DNA of 64,000 nucleotides. Source: VXRN01 sp963664365. Lineage in GTDB: Bacteria > Chloroflexota > Dehalococcoidia > Lucifugimonadales > UBA1123. The notes beneath the pieces are model-generated. The model was given only the letters and a program-made list of their open reading frames with translations, was not told the origin of the DNA and did not search any database. The position numbers and the translations under genes were made by a program. Location: the NCBI GenBank assembly GCA_963664365.1, contig OY761144.1, positions 1,178,001-1,242,000 of the forward strand, given 5' to 3'. This document shows, one piece after another, positions 53,269 to 62,148 of the stretch. Within the stretch, counting starts at the first letter, position 1; each line of letters opens with the position of its first letter.

Positions 53269-53880
53269 ATGATGAGACACACGCAGCAGTCCCCGATCGA
53301 CATCGCAGGGTACGCCGACGGCGGCGCGCCGGACTTGTCGTTCGAGTACGACGGCAATGCCTGTTGTCTGACCAACACCGGCGAGTTGGTCAAGACACTC
53401 TATGAAGACGGCGGCGGCATACTGCTGGACGGCGAGGAATACCGGCTCGCTGAGGCGCACACCCACAACCCCAGCGAGCACACGATTGACGGCCAGGGCT
53501 TTGCCCTCGAAATGCACCTCGTACACAAGCGAGAGTCCGGCGAGATCGCCGTGGTCGGCATCCTGTATCGCCTGGGCGAACCGGACCCGGCCATCCAAGC
53601 GATCATCGACGCCGCGCCCAAGCAGGGAGAACCGACGGAGCCGACCTTGCCCATGATGGCGTCAGACTTCCTGCCCGCGACTCGGGGCTACTATGCTTAC
53701 ACAGGCTCCCTCACGACTCCCCCGTACACCGAGGGCGTCCGGTGGCAGGTGATGTCTGAGATCCTGGAGGTCTCGGAGGAGCAGGTGACACAGCTTGCGG
53801 CGCTGACCGGCGGAGGGACGAATAATCGCGCCGTCCAGCCACTGAATGGGCGTCAGATAGCGGTCCACCAAGTAGGCTGA
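53269..53880 (+). CDS. Alpha-type carbonic anhydrase
   Basis: 203 residues. Alpha-CA landmarks: QQSPIDI near the start, AEAHTHNPSEHTIDGQGFAL with zinc His64 and His66, EMHLVHKRESGEIAVVG with zinc His83, YYAYTGSLTTPPYTEGVRW with the substrate-pocket Thr, and NNRAVQPLNGRQI at the end. It interconverts CO2 and bicarbonate. Most bacterial alpha-CAs are exported; this one has no signal peptide and is compact, so it should be cytoplasmic unless the start lies elsewhere. Twelve bases downstream of the PIN toxin gene but functionally unrelated to it. Confidence 0.93.
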   Translation: MMRHTQQSPIDIAGYADGGAPDLSFEYDGNACCLTNTGELVKTLYEDGGGILLDGEEYRLAEAHTHNPSEHTIDGQGFALEMHLVHKRESGEIAVVGILYRLGEPDPAIQAIIDAAPKQGEPTEPTLPMMASDFLPATRGYYAYTGSLTTPPYTEGVRWQVMSEILEVSEEQVTQLAALTGGGTNNRAVQPLNGRQIAVHQVG

Positions 53881-53910
53881 CGAAAGGGCAGACGGGGTAG
53901 TAATTGGACC

Positions 53911-54030
53911 TTTTCACCCTCACCCCAACCCTCTCCCTCAAGGGAGAGGGGGTGTGTTGACTGATATTCGTGGTTTTTCACATTTGCCTACCCTTGTGAG
54001 TCCCTCAAGGGAGAGGGGATGTGTTGGTCG
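53911..54030. repeat. Palindromic intergenic repeats (two copies)
   Basis: Copy one has arms CCCTCTCCCT (53929-53938) and AGGGAGAGGG (53941-53950) with two bases between, preceded by TCACCCTCACCCCAA. Copy two (54002-54026) keeps CCCTCAAGGGAGAGGGG and the following TGTGTTG. Both run into GTGTTGxxC. Sequences of this kind are scattered through many bacterial genomes as intergenic REP-like elements. No T-run follows, so it is not a classic terminator, though the hairpin could protect or stop transcripts of the convergent genes on both sides. Confidence 0.7.
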
Positions 54031-54041
54031 AGGTTCAGGGG

Positions 54042-55076
54042 TTAGGAGTCGTCGATGTGGTCTGGGGGGCGGAGCTTGAAGCATCCTTCGGCGGGGTCGA
54101 AGTAGAGGCGGTCTTTGTTGGCAGCCAGGTTGCCCATGGCGCGGGCGAGCATCTCGATTTCTTCGTCGGTGACGTTGGCGTACTCGTAGTACTCGCTTTC
54201 AGGGTCGTGGTACTCGCAGAGGTAGTCTTCCGCGCAGTAGGGGCAGGGGCCTTCGTCCTCTTGTTTCATTCCCTCGATGAAGTTTTGGGTCTGGCGGTCG
54301 GCCTCTTTCAACTCCTCGGGCGTTAGCCGGGGGTCGATTTCGGCGGGGCGCCTGAATATCCATTGAGGATCTTCGGCCGGGTCGTAGGGGTCGTATTGGA
54401 GGTTGGAGGCGGGGCCGAGGACGCGGTCGATCATCATCTGTCCCGCGGTGATGCGGTGGCATTGCCTGATAGAGTCGTCTTCGGGATCGGGTTCGTGGAT
54501 GGACATGAGTATGTCGGCGAGCTTTGCGCCGTAGTCGGTGATATGGAGCACGTAATGTTGGGAGTCGCGGATGATGTCCGGGACGAAGCCCTCGGCGATT
54601 TTGGCGTGGGGGACTGGCTTGGGTTGCTCGGGGGACTGGACCGGTCCGAGCATGTCGTCGAGTTTCCGCTCGATCTGGGAGACGAGGTGGGTGGCGGTCC
54701 CTGGCGGGGCGTCTTTCAGGTCCAACGCCTCGGTCCGGCTTCGGTCGGGTTCGTCTGAACTGTGATTTGTTTGATTTTGGGATTTCTCTGATTGTGCCGG
54801 CTCCGGCTCCGGCTCGGGCTGCGGCGCCGGCGCCGGGGTCGGGGCCGGAGTTTGGGGAGTACTCTTGTTGACTTTGCCGAATCCTCTGTCGTAGAGGATG
54901 CGTGTTGCCCTGAGGCGGTCGTAGCCGTTGGCGTCGGGGACTTCACCGTCGGCGATTTCGAGCAGGTTGTCGAAGACGCGTTGGAGGTCGTCGGATACGT
55001 CGCGGATGTACTTGGCGGCGTGCCCGGCGAAGGCAGGGTTGATAGATGCTGTTTGTGTTTGCGACTGCATGAACAT
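54042..55076 (-). CDS. Duplicated-domain protein, paralogue of the terminase-small-subunit-like protein at 9012
   Basis: 344 residues. The same internal duplication is seen. Copy A is DDLQRVFDNLLEIADG, then YDRLRATRILYDRGFGK; copy B is GAKLADILMSIHEPDP, then HRITAGQMMIDRVLG. They are joined by a Pro/Glu-rich linker of about 80 residues. The tail holds a possible zinc site, CPYCAEDYLCEYH, not seen in the other copy. No terminase large subunit follows. Start ATG 55076 or, two codons later, 55070; both lie so close to the -10 element that the transcript would be leaderless or nearly so. Function unknown. Confidence 0.65.
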   Translation of the reverse strand: MFMQSQTQTASINPAFAGHAAKYIRDVSDDLQRVFDNLLEIADGEVPDANGYDRLRATRILYDRGFGKVNKSTPQTPAPTPAPAPQPEPEPEPAQSEKSQNQTNHSSDEPDRSRTEALDLKDAPPGTATHLVSQIERKLDDMLGPVQSPEQPKPVPHAKIAEGFVPDIIRDSQHYVLHITDYGAKLADILMSIHEPDPEDDSIRQCHRITAGQMMIDRVLGPASNLQYDPYDPAEDPQWIFRRPAEIDPRLTPEELKEADRQTQNFIEGMKQEDEGPCPYCAEDYLCEYHDPESEYYEYANVTDEEIEMLARAMGNLAANKDRLYFDPAEGCFKLRPPDHIDDS

Positions 55077-55077
55077 T

Positions 55078-55107
55078 AGTATGGCACATAAGGTCTGGGG
55101 TTGTCAA
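55078..55107 (-). promoter_or_regulatory. Promoter of the 54042-55076 gene
   Basis: On the minus strand, TTGACA (55107-55102) and CATACT (55083-55078) are 18 bases apart, with CCCC just before the -35, exactly as at the related gene at 9012. The ATGs at 55076 and 55070 fall within 1-8 bases of the -10, implying a leaderless mRNA. Confidence 0.6.
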
Positions 55108-55274
55108 GGGGTTGTCAGAAGCAGGATTTATAGGATGTGTAGGATGTTCAGGATGGGATTGGATGGTGGTGGTGGCCGGGGCAGCTAGGAGGGTCTGCGG
55201 TGTTGTCGTCGGCCGACTCGCTAATCAGATTGCCTATTACTGCAAGCGTATCTCGTCCGTAGCCATATCTGGCC

Positions 55275-55694
55275 CTACGTGCTCCGAGTCATGAGAATTG
55301 TAAAGCCTTCCTGCTCAAAGTTATGGTCGCTGGTCAGGACTTGTGTGATTCCCTCTGACTCCATGACGTTCATGGCGATGCAGTCCTGGAGGCTGTAAGA
55401 CTTGTCCGGCCGACTCTGGTAGCGGGTCAGTCCATCCACGAATGATTGGCGGGACTGAGGAACAACTCGGACGTCGGATGCCTCGAGCACTTCTCTTACC
55501 CGTATGACAGCTTCAGTGCGTAGGTGAGAACCGCCCCTGGATAGCGCCGTGAGGAACTCCGCGAGTACCTCGTCAGTGGTAACGAACGAAACGCTTTCCA
55601 GGCTCCGGCTCGCCTCAACAGCTACGCCGTGCCATTGATCATCCTCGCGTGCCATCGCAATCAGGTATGCGGTGTCGACAAATACCTCATCCAT
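55275..55694 (-). CDS. PIN-domain ribonuclease toxin (VapC-like)
   Basis: 139 residues. First acid in EVFVDTAYLIAMA, then DEVLAEFLTAL with the Glu, SLQDCIAMNVMESEG with the third acid, and VLTSDHNFEQEGF with the last. A complete catalytic set. The start overlaps the preceding antitoxin gene by eight bases, so the two are co-translated. The antitoxin is of HigA type rather than the usual VapB, see there. Confidence 0.88.
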   Translation of the reverse strand: MDEVFVDTAYLIAMAREDDQWHGVAVEASRSLESVSFVTTDEVLAEFLTALSRGGSHLRTEAVIRVREVLEASDVRVVPQSRQSFVDGLTRYQSRPDKSYSLQDCIAMNVMESEGITQVLTSDHNFEQEGFTILMTRST

Positions 55695-56145
55695 CGACGC
55701 GGTCAGCTCCAGCGGTATAGTGGTCCAGATTGTCTATCAGATCGTCAGGTAGCTTGGCCCAATCCTCTGCTGGAACATTCTTAGATAGGTCAGCAAGTAT
55801 CTCCTCTAGTGTGCGGCCTCCTCGCTTAGGCGCCGCGGCCGGTTCTGCGCGGTCCTCCACTGATTCGAGGCGCAGCCTCAGCCCCAACGCGTTGGCGACC
55901 TTCAGCAGCGTTGCCAGGGTGGGGTTGCCGTCTTCAGACAACGCTTCGTACAGGTTGCCCCGGTTTAGTCCGGTGTCGCGGGCCAGGGCGCTCATGTTCC
56001 GCGTCCGAGCGGCGCGCTTCAATACAGCTCGAATCACGGCTCCGTCCCCATTGTCCTCATCCGCAGCCGCCCTGAGAAGCCCTCGGACATCCTCTTCGCT
56101 CTTTACATAGTCCGCCGGGTCGAACCTTCGATACTCCTCAGACAT
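55687..56145 (-). CDS. HigA-like HTH antitoxin, coupled to a PIN toxin
   Basis: 152 residues. Residues about 15-110 match the addiction-module antidote (HigA-type Xre HTH) family: RFDPADYVKSEEDV, AVIRAVLKRAARTRNMSALARDTGLNRGNLYEALSEDGNPTLATLLKVANALGLRL (continuous in the gene). The C-terminal 40 residues (GRTLEEILADLSKNVPAEDW, AKLPDDLIDNLDHYT) are extra and resemble the toxin-clasping tails of antitoxins for PIN toxins. ATG at 56145 overlaps the stop of the HigB remnant (TAATG) and follows GGAGGAG. Probably neutralises the PIN protein encoded next, and represses its own promoter. Confidence 0.8.
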   Translation of the reverse strand: MSEEYRRFDPADYVKSEEDVRGLLRAAADEDNGDGAVIRAVLKRAARTRNMSALARDTGLNRGNLYEALSEDGNPTLATLLKVANALGLRLRLESVEDRAEPAAAPKRGGRTLEEILADLSKNVPAEDWAKLPDDLIDNLDHYTAGADRVDG

Positions 56146-56281
56146 TAGCTCCTCCATTCCGTCGCCATCCTCTTGGCCCACTCAATGTCTCGACGTTGGC
56201 TGTCCTTGTCGCCGCCGCACAGCAGGATCGTGTACAGGGTGGTATTGTAGGATATGCCGTACAGTGTGTGAAGAGGATGGG
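56145..56281 (-). pseudogene. HigB/RelE-type toxin remnant (C-terminal third)
   Basis: The frame directly before the HigA-like gene reads HPLHTLYGISYNTTLYTILL, CGGDKDSQRRDIEWAKRMATEW and stops inside TAATG. This is the end of a HigB-type killer protein (canonical GPGYRVYF, LLxGGDKxxQxxDI). The first about 60 residues are missing and the sequence gives way near 56281 to the divergent FitA-like remnant. Hence the original toxin of this module has been destroyed. Confidence 0.65.
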
Positions 56282-56296
56282 ATTTGAGGCGTGACC

Positions 56297-56401
56297 TTGG
56301 CCAGCATCACCGTGCGCGATCTGGACGAAGGGCTAGAGCGTCGGCTGCCGGTTGCCCACGGGGGAGACACCGGAGAAGGAGAGGGCATGGTCGAGAGGTA
56401 G
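56297..56401 (+). pseudogene. FitA/VapB-type antitoxin remnant
   Basis: A TTG start gives LASITVRDLDEGLERRL, matching the ribbon-helix-helix start of FitA/VapB antitoxins (ASITIRDLDxxLKRRLR). After residue 17 the sequence turns Gly/Glu-rich and stops at residue 34, with no helix two or toxin-binding tail. Probably frameshifted or truncated. Confidence 0.5.
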
Positions 56402-56471
56402 CATGGGATTGACGTTTTTTCTGTGTTTGCACTATTCTGGCATGAGTATGTCAAATAGGGGGTGGCAAGCG

Positions 56472-56774
56472 ATGGCAGCCAAGAAGAAGAGACTCACACT
56501 TGACTTGGACCCCGATTTTCAACGCCGGTTGAAGGTCGTCGCCGCGCTCAAGGGCGTTAGCATGCGCCGTTACTGCCAGACTGCCATCGACCGGGAGTTG
56601 ACAAGGGACGAGGCCAACGGGCTGTCGGGGCAGAGCTTCGATCGACAGTCCTTCGAGAGGGTCGTGGCGCGCCGAGACGAACTGTTTGGCGGCCGGGCGC
56701 TGCCCGGAGACTCGGTTGACCTGATTCGGGAGGCGCGGGAGATCAGGGACGCCGAAATCGAGAAGTGGGCATGA
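56472..56774 (+). CDS. Ribbon-helix-helix antitoxin (VapB-like)
   Basis: About 100 residues from the ATG at 56472; ATGs at 56442 and 56448 are also in frame. The N-terminus MAAKKKRLTLDLDPDFQRRL, then KVVAALKGVSMRRYCQTAID is a ribbon-helix-helix DNA-binding fold. The tail (SVDLIREAREIRDAEIEKWA) is a long acidic helix as used to grip a PIN toxin. It overlaps the truncated PIN gene by four bases (ATGA), so the module is vapBC with a dead toxin; the antitoxin is now an orphan. Confidence 0.75.
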   Translation: MAAKKKRLTLDLDPDFQRRLKVVAALKGVSMRRYCQTAIDRELTRDEANGLSGQSFDRQSFERVVARRDELFGGRALPGDSVDLIREAREIRDAEIEKWA

Positions 56775-56917
56775 GCGAGTTCGTCGTCGTTGACGCAAGC
56801 CTGGCCTTCAAGTGGCTGGTCGAGGATGAGAACTCCGACGAGAGGTTCTGCCGGGCGGCAAGTCCCAGCTTTGACAGCGTGCGCTGGGTAGGAGAGTTCA
56901 GTACGTCGAATAGGTGA
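56771..56917 (+). pseudogene. Truncated PIN-domain toxin (N-terminal fragment)
   Basis: From ATG 56771: MSEFVVVDASLAFKWLVEDE, then NSDERF, the first strand and helix of a PIN domain with its catalytic Asp8. After about residue 27 the sequence no longer looks like a PIN protein and stops at 56917 (48 residues in all, normal length about 130-140). The break lies just before the A+T-richer GHKL-nuclease island. Confidence 0.75.
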
Positions 56918-57006
56918 CAGGCCAACTAGGAGCCATCGGTAATAAAGAGCAAGGCCCCTAAACCTCCACGAAACTCATATAACACAAAGACCTTTGGAGG
57001 AATATT

Positions 57007-58488
57007 ATGCTGAACCTTGATGGCACCATCGAAAGTGTTGGAGAGCCTATCCATGTGGAGCCCTCTGACAATATCTTTTCTGAACTTGGTAACAACACTT
57101 ATGACTACAAAGACTTACTGTCCGAGTTGATAGACAACTCTCTTGCTGCTCGGATCGCCGATAGCTTTTTGACTGTGAAGATCAGGATAGGTATTTCGGA
57201 TACCAACCCACGCCTCAATTGGCTAACAGTTTCCGATAATGCATCTGGGATTCTGCCGGACCGCCTGGGGATGGCGATTACGCCAGCCGGCATTCAAACA
57301 AAAGATTCACTCAACGAGCACGGACTTGGCATGAAGCAGGCCGTCGCCGCCTTAGGTGAGCTTAAGTACCTTGCCACTCGAGTAACAGGTGAAGACTTCG
57401 CTCGAGTCATTGAAGGATTTCAATTTGGTTCCATTTATCCCAAACTATTGAAGACTCCTTGGATGCATGGTACCGATCTGGCAATCCACAAACTGAAGGC
57501 GGTCGTTCGATTGCACTCCGTTTCGTACACACGTGACATCGTGCCCTATCTTGGTGCCCGGTACCGTCGTTTTCTTTCTCCTGCGAACCCCAAGATGCAA
57601 ATCATCATTCAAATGCTGGACGTTGACGATATCGACGCAGATGGCAATGAATCAGTAATACACGAGTGGACGGTGAAGGAGGTAAAGCCAATATACTTCC
57701 ACCCCAATACTCGCAGCAATGCCCCCGTAGTAGATCACCAGACATTTAAAGGGGCAGGCTGGGAGGCTGAATTGGTATTTGGATACAGTCCCGAAGCTTA
57801 TGAGTGGGATGAACTCGGCTTACAGCAGCCGACTAAATTTGAACCTTATGCCGTCACACTCTCCCGTCAGGGCCTGGATATCATTCTCAATGACAGAGTG
57901 ATTATATTTCACCAGTTACCAGAACTTGGGCTAGTAGGCACACGTCACAACAACTATAACAACGTTAGGGGTGAGATTGTACTGAAAGCAGGTTTCACCA
58001 CAGCAATAACAAAGAACTCTATTATCGCCACAGAGCACTGGACTCAGTGTCTCAGTGAGATTAAGGAGTTCTTGGACGAAAAGGGTTACATCAAGTCCAA
58101 GACTTATCCAAACGCATTGCCCGAGGCAGCGCTCCGAGACCGACTGGCCAATTGGCTCAAGACCAATGATCTTGCACGTCGAACCGATGTAAAGAAGGAA
58201 TATCCCGTAGAGGGGCTAGGAGGCAAAATCGATACCCTTGCAGATGGGGAAGCGTGGGAAATCAAACGGGATGATGCATACGGCCTGGACGTATACCAGC
58301 TATTTGCCTATTTGGACATGACGGATTTCAAGAAAGGGTATCTGTTGGCTAAGGGATTTAGAGAAAGCGCGTATGCGGCGCGGGACCACATCAACAGTAA
58401 GCACGACGTCGAGATCGTGCTTACTGAGTTGGAGGGCTATCCAATCAACCACCCATTGACGGAGAAGGAGATCGCCGAGTATCTGTAA
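57007..58488 (+). CDS. GHKL (MutL/MORC-like) ATPase fused to PD-(D/E)xK nuclease-like domain
   Basis: 493 residues. The N-terminal GHKL ATPase has the N-box SELIDNSLAA with Glu40 and Asn44, SDNASGI with Asp77 and Gly81, and EHGLGMKQA with Gly106/Gly108. All ATP-binding motifs are intact, in the MutL/MORC/Hsp90 style. A transducer-like middle runs from about 150 to 340 (ends in AGFTTAITKNSII). Residues about 370-493 look like a PD-(D/E)xK nuclease: Glu398, GGKIDTL with Asp409, EAWEIK with Glu418 and Lys420, and Gln431 in VYQLFAYL. No membrane or signal segment. GGAGG is eight bases before the ATG. Base composition is visibly richer in A+T than its neighbours, and both sides show broken genes, so it was acquired. 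A defence or DNA-processing role is an inference. Confidence 0.8.
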   Translation: MLNLDGTIESVGEPIHVEPSDNIFSELGNNTYDYKDLLSELIDNSLAARIADSFLTVKIRIGISDTNPRLNWLTVSDNASGILPDRLGMAITPAGIQTKDSLNEHGLGMKQAVAALGELKYLATRVTGEDFARVIEGFQFGSIYPKLLKTPWMHGTDLAIHKLKAVVRLHSVSYTRDIVPYLGARYRRFLSPANPKMQIIIQMLDVDDIDADGNESVIHEWTVKEVKPIYFHPNTRSNAPVVDHQTFKGAGWEAELVFGYSPEAYEWDELGLQQPTKFEPYAVTLSRQGLDIILNDRVIIFHQLPELGLVGTRHNNYNNVRGEIVLKAGFTTAITKNSIIATEHWTQCLSEIKEFLDEKGYIKSKTYPNALPEAALRDRLANWLKTNDLARRTDVKKEYPVEGLGGKIDTLADGEAWEIKRDDAYGLDVYQLFAYLDMTDFKKGYLLAKGFRESAYAARDHINSKHDVEIVLTELEGYPINHPLTEKEIAEYL

Positions 58489-58703
58489 ACCTCGAGTGTT
58501 GTTTCGCTGCCGTCGGCCAGGATCACGCGATTGACGCCTGTGTAACTCAATCCCAACTCGGCGACCATCGCCGTTGGCAGTGTGAGGAAGCGGGTGAATC
58601 CGGTGTCCACCACGGCATCGACATCCCGGGATTGTCCTGCCGGACCTCGCAATGGAAGGGACACTACCGCCTCGTATGCCGCGTTCACAGTTCCCTCTAT
58701 CAC
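58489..58703 (-). pseudogene. Retropepsin-like (clan AA) aspartic protease, 3' end lost
   Basis: Starts at GTG 58703, overlapping the stop of the preceding gene (GTGA). Reads MIEGTVNAAYEAVVSLPLRG, DVDAVVDTGFTRFLTLPTAM with catalytic Asp-Thr-Gly, then LGLSYTGVNRVILADGSETT and LEVY. Here the normal sequence (about 40 more residues with the LLGM-type end) stops and the frame runs into the antisense of the GHKL gene, ending at 58437. The break is within a few bases of the GHKL stop codon. Family members are small soluble proteases of unknown target. Confidence 0.7.
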
Positions 58704-58990
58704 TCGGCCCTCCGCAGAGACCCACCCCCGATGCTGGCCACCGCCCTGTACCCGACGCGAAGCAGCCAGACATTGAGGGCGTCCGGACGCTGCGCCCGCA
58801 GACTGTCCGATGCGGCAAGCTCGCTTCCGGCAATGGCCCAGTTCCCGCTGTCCACGTCGATGGCGACATACTCCCCGTCGTGGTCGGCTTCCACCAACGC
58901 TTTGACGTCGCGCCTGAATATCTCATCGCCGAGACGGGCCGTCTCTTCCCTGGGTCTGCGCTGGCGCGCCGGGGTCTGTGTGTTCGCCAT
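58700..58990 (-). CDS. Conserved hypothetical partner of the clan AA protease
   Basis: 96 residues from ATG 58990 (AAGGAG five bases upstream). RPREETARLGDEIFRRDVKA, GEYVAIDVDSGNWAIAGSEL, then RPDALNVWLLRVGYRA: a small alpha/beta protein often seen, to my memory, beside retropepsin-like proteases, with which it overlaps here (GTGA). Role unknown; a VapB-like or regulatory partner has not been shown. Confidence 0.7.
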   Translation of the reverse strand: MANTQTPARQRRPREETARLGDEIFRRDVKALVEADHDGEYVAIDVDSGNWAIAGSELAASDSLRAQRPDALNVWLLRVGYRAVASIGGGSLRRAE

Positions 58991-59071
58991 TCGCGCTCCT
59001 TCTGTGGTATCTACCGAATGCGTTGGCATACCGGCCTGAACTCGAACCTAGACTCATGTGCAAGAAGACAC

Positions 59072-60991
<1,920 letters not shown>

Positions 60992-61579
60992 CTAATGGGC
61001 CTCCTGCTGTTGTGTTTCTGATTCCGGATGTTCGGCGGACTCCGGCGGCGCCTGGGCGACGCTCACCTGGGCCGCGCGCAACACGCGATTTCGCAGCTTG
61101 TAACCGTCCCTGATTATCCGTACCACCGCGCCTTCCTCCACCGCGTTAGTCGGCTCGAAGAACACCGCCTCGTGTTCGTACACGTCGAACGGCAGGCCGA
61201 TCGCGGCCTCAATCCGAGAAAGTCCCTCGCTCTGAAGCACGTTCTCCATGCTTCGCTGGACCAACTGGAGCCCCTCGTACCAACTCGGGTCGACCGCGTC
61301 TTCGGGCAGGTAGTTGACCGCCCTGCTGAAGTCGTCCGCGACGGTGACGAGCTTCAGGAGAAGCTGGGCCGCGATCCGGTCCCTGCTCTCCTCCGCCTCC
61401 TGCGCGGCGCGCTTCTTGTAGTTGTCCAGGTCGGCCTTGTAGCGGAGCGCCATAGCCTTGAACTGGTCTCGTTCCCGCTCTGCCTCCTCAAGCTGGGCCT
61501 GAAGCTGGGCCGTCTCGTCTAATTCGGTTTCCATCTGGGCCTCGATGGCCCGGATGTCATCTGTCTGGTCGTCGGTCAT
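60992..61579 (-). CDS. grpE: Nucleotide exchange factor GrpE
   Basis: 195 residues. A long N-terminal coiled coil (IRAIEAQMETELDETAQLQ and onward), then the GrpE signature area YKADLDNYKKRAAQEAEESR. The beta-domain follows: LQSEGLSRIEAAIGLPFDVYEHEAVFFEPT (in pieces), then GAVVRIIRDGYKLRNRVLRAAQVSVAQ. Releases ADP from DnaK. It stands between hspR and dnaK in one tight operon. Confidence 0.97.
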   Translation of the reverse strand: MTDDQTDDIRAIEAQMETELDETAQLQAQLEEAERERDQFKAMALRYKADLDNYKKRAAQEAEESRDRIAAQLLLKLVTVADDFSRAVNYLPEDAVDPSWYEGLQLVQRSMENVLQSEGLSRIEAAIGLPFDVYEHEAVFFEPTNAVEEGAVVRIIRDGYKLRNRVLRAAQVSVAQAPPESAEHPESETQQQEAH

Positions 61580-61611
61580 CTAGGGTTGTCCTCCGATTGC
61601 TGGTTAGTGTC

Positions 61612-61944
61612 TCAGCCCGCGAGAATGTGAAACATATCGTCAAGGCTCTCGTTGAGCGCGCGCCTTAGCTGCGGGCCTTCTAGCTGCGCCAACTGAGCGC
61701 GCATCCCAATCATCTTGTTGAATAATTGCATCGCCACCTGGACCCCGGCGACGTTCAGGCCGAGGTTCTCCACGAGGTGCTTGATCAGCTTGAGCTTGGC
61801 CAGGTCTTCGTCCGAGTAGAGCCTGGACATGCCCCCGGTGCGCGACGGCATGACAAGACCCACCCTCTCATATTTTCGTAGAGTCTGGGGGTGCATGTCT
61901 AGGATGCGCGCCGCGACGCTGATCACATATACGCCTTCTTGCAT
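61612..61944 (-). CDS. hspR: MerR-family heat-shock repressor HspR
   Basis: 110 residues. The MerR-type winged helix has VYVISVAARILDMHPQTLRKYERVGLVMPSRTGGMSRLYSDEDL (continuous in the gene). VENLGLNVAGVQVAMQL follows, then a short dimerisation helix and no effector domain, as in HspR. In actinobacteria HspR represses the dnaK operon with DnaK as co-repressor. Here hspR is the first gene of the operon, 32 bases before grpE, and a HAIR-like inverted repeat lies about 113 bases upstream (62057-62075). Confidence 0.9.
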   Translation of the reverse strand: MQEGVYVISVAARILDMHPQTLRKYERVGLVMPSRTGGMSRLYSDEDLAKLKLIKHLVENLGLNVAGVQVAMQLFNKMIGMRAQLAQLEGPQLRRALNESLDDMFHILAG

Positions 61945-62056
61945 TGGCTTGCCAACCTTCCCATTCCGCCCCGAATATAGCGGATGCTAACCGATGACTA
62001 TTCGGAGCGTTGTATCACTTGCACGAGTCAAACCGCCGACAAGATCATGGTACACC

Positions 62057-62075
62057 TTGACACGGAGCGTGTCAA
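62057..62075. promoter_or_regulatory. HAIR-like operator, probable HspR binding site
   Basis: A perfect inverted repeat TTGACACGGAGCGTGTCAA, preceded by C. The TTGA-N11-TCAA frame has the same spacing as the HspR-associated inverted repeat (CTTGAGT-N7-ACTCAAG). It lies between the hspR-grpE-dnaK operon and a divergent small gene, and each arm is also a -35 element, so one bound repressor would shut both. Confidence 0.65.
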
Positions 62076-62085
62076 TAGATATTAT
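62057..62085 (+). promoter_or_regulatory. Promoter of the zinc-ribbon mini-gene
   Basis: TTGACA at 62057-62062 and TATTAT at 62080-62085, 17 bases apart, overlap the inverted repeat. On the other strand TTGACA (62075-62070) and TACCAT (62052-62047) are also 17 apart, a weaker promoter for hspR. Confidence 0.65.
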
Positions 62086-62148
62086 ACAAGCAACTCACAT
62101 TGACTAACTCGACAACGCAACAAGGCGGAGGAGAGAGGAGGAACCGAA

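Noticed and set aside
58300..58926. 208-residue minus-strand open frame across the GHKL end and the protease pair
   Set aside because: It is out of frame with the conserved DTGF protease motif and its partner protein, both of which have ribosome sites and a GTGA overlap.
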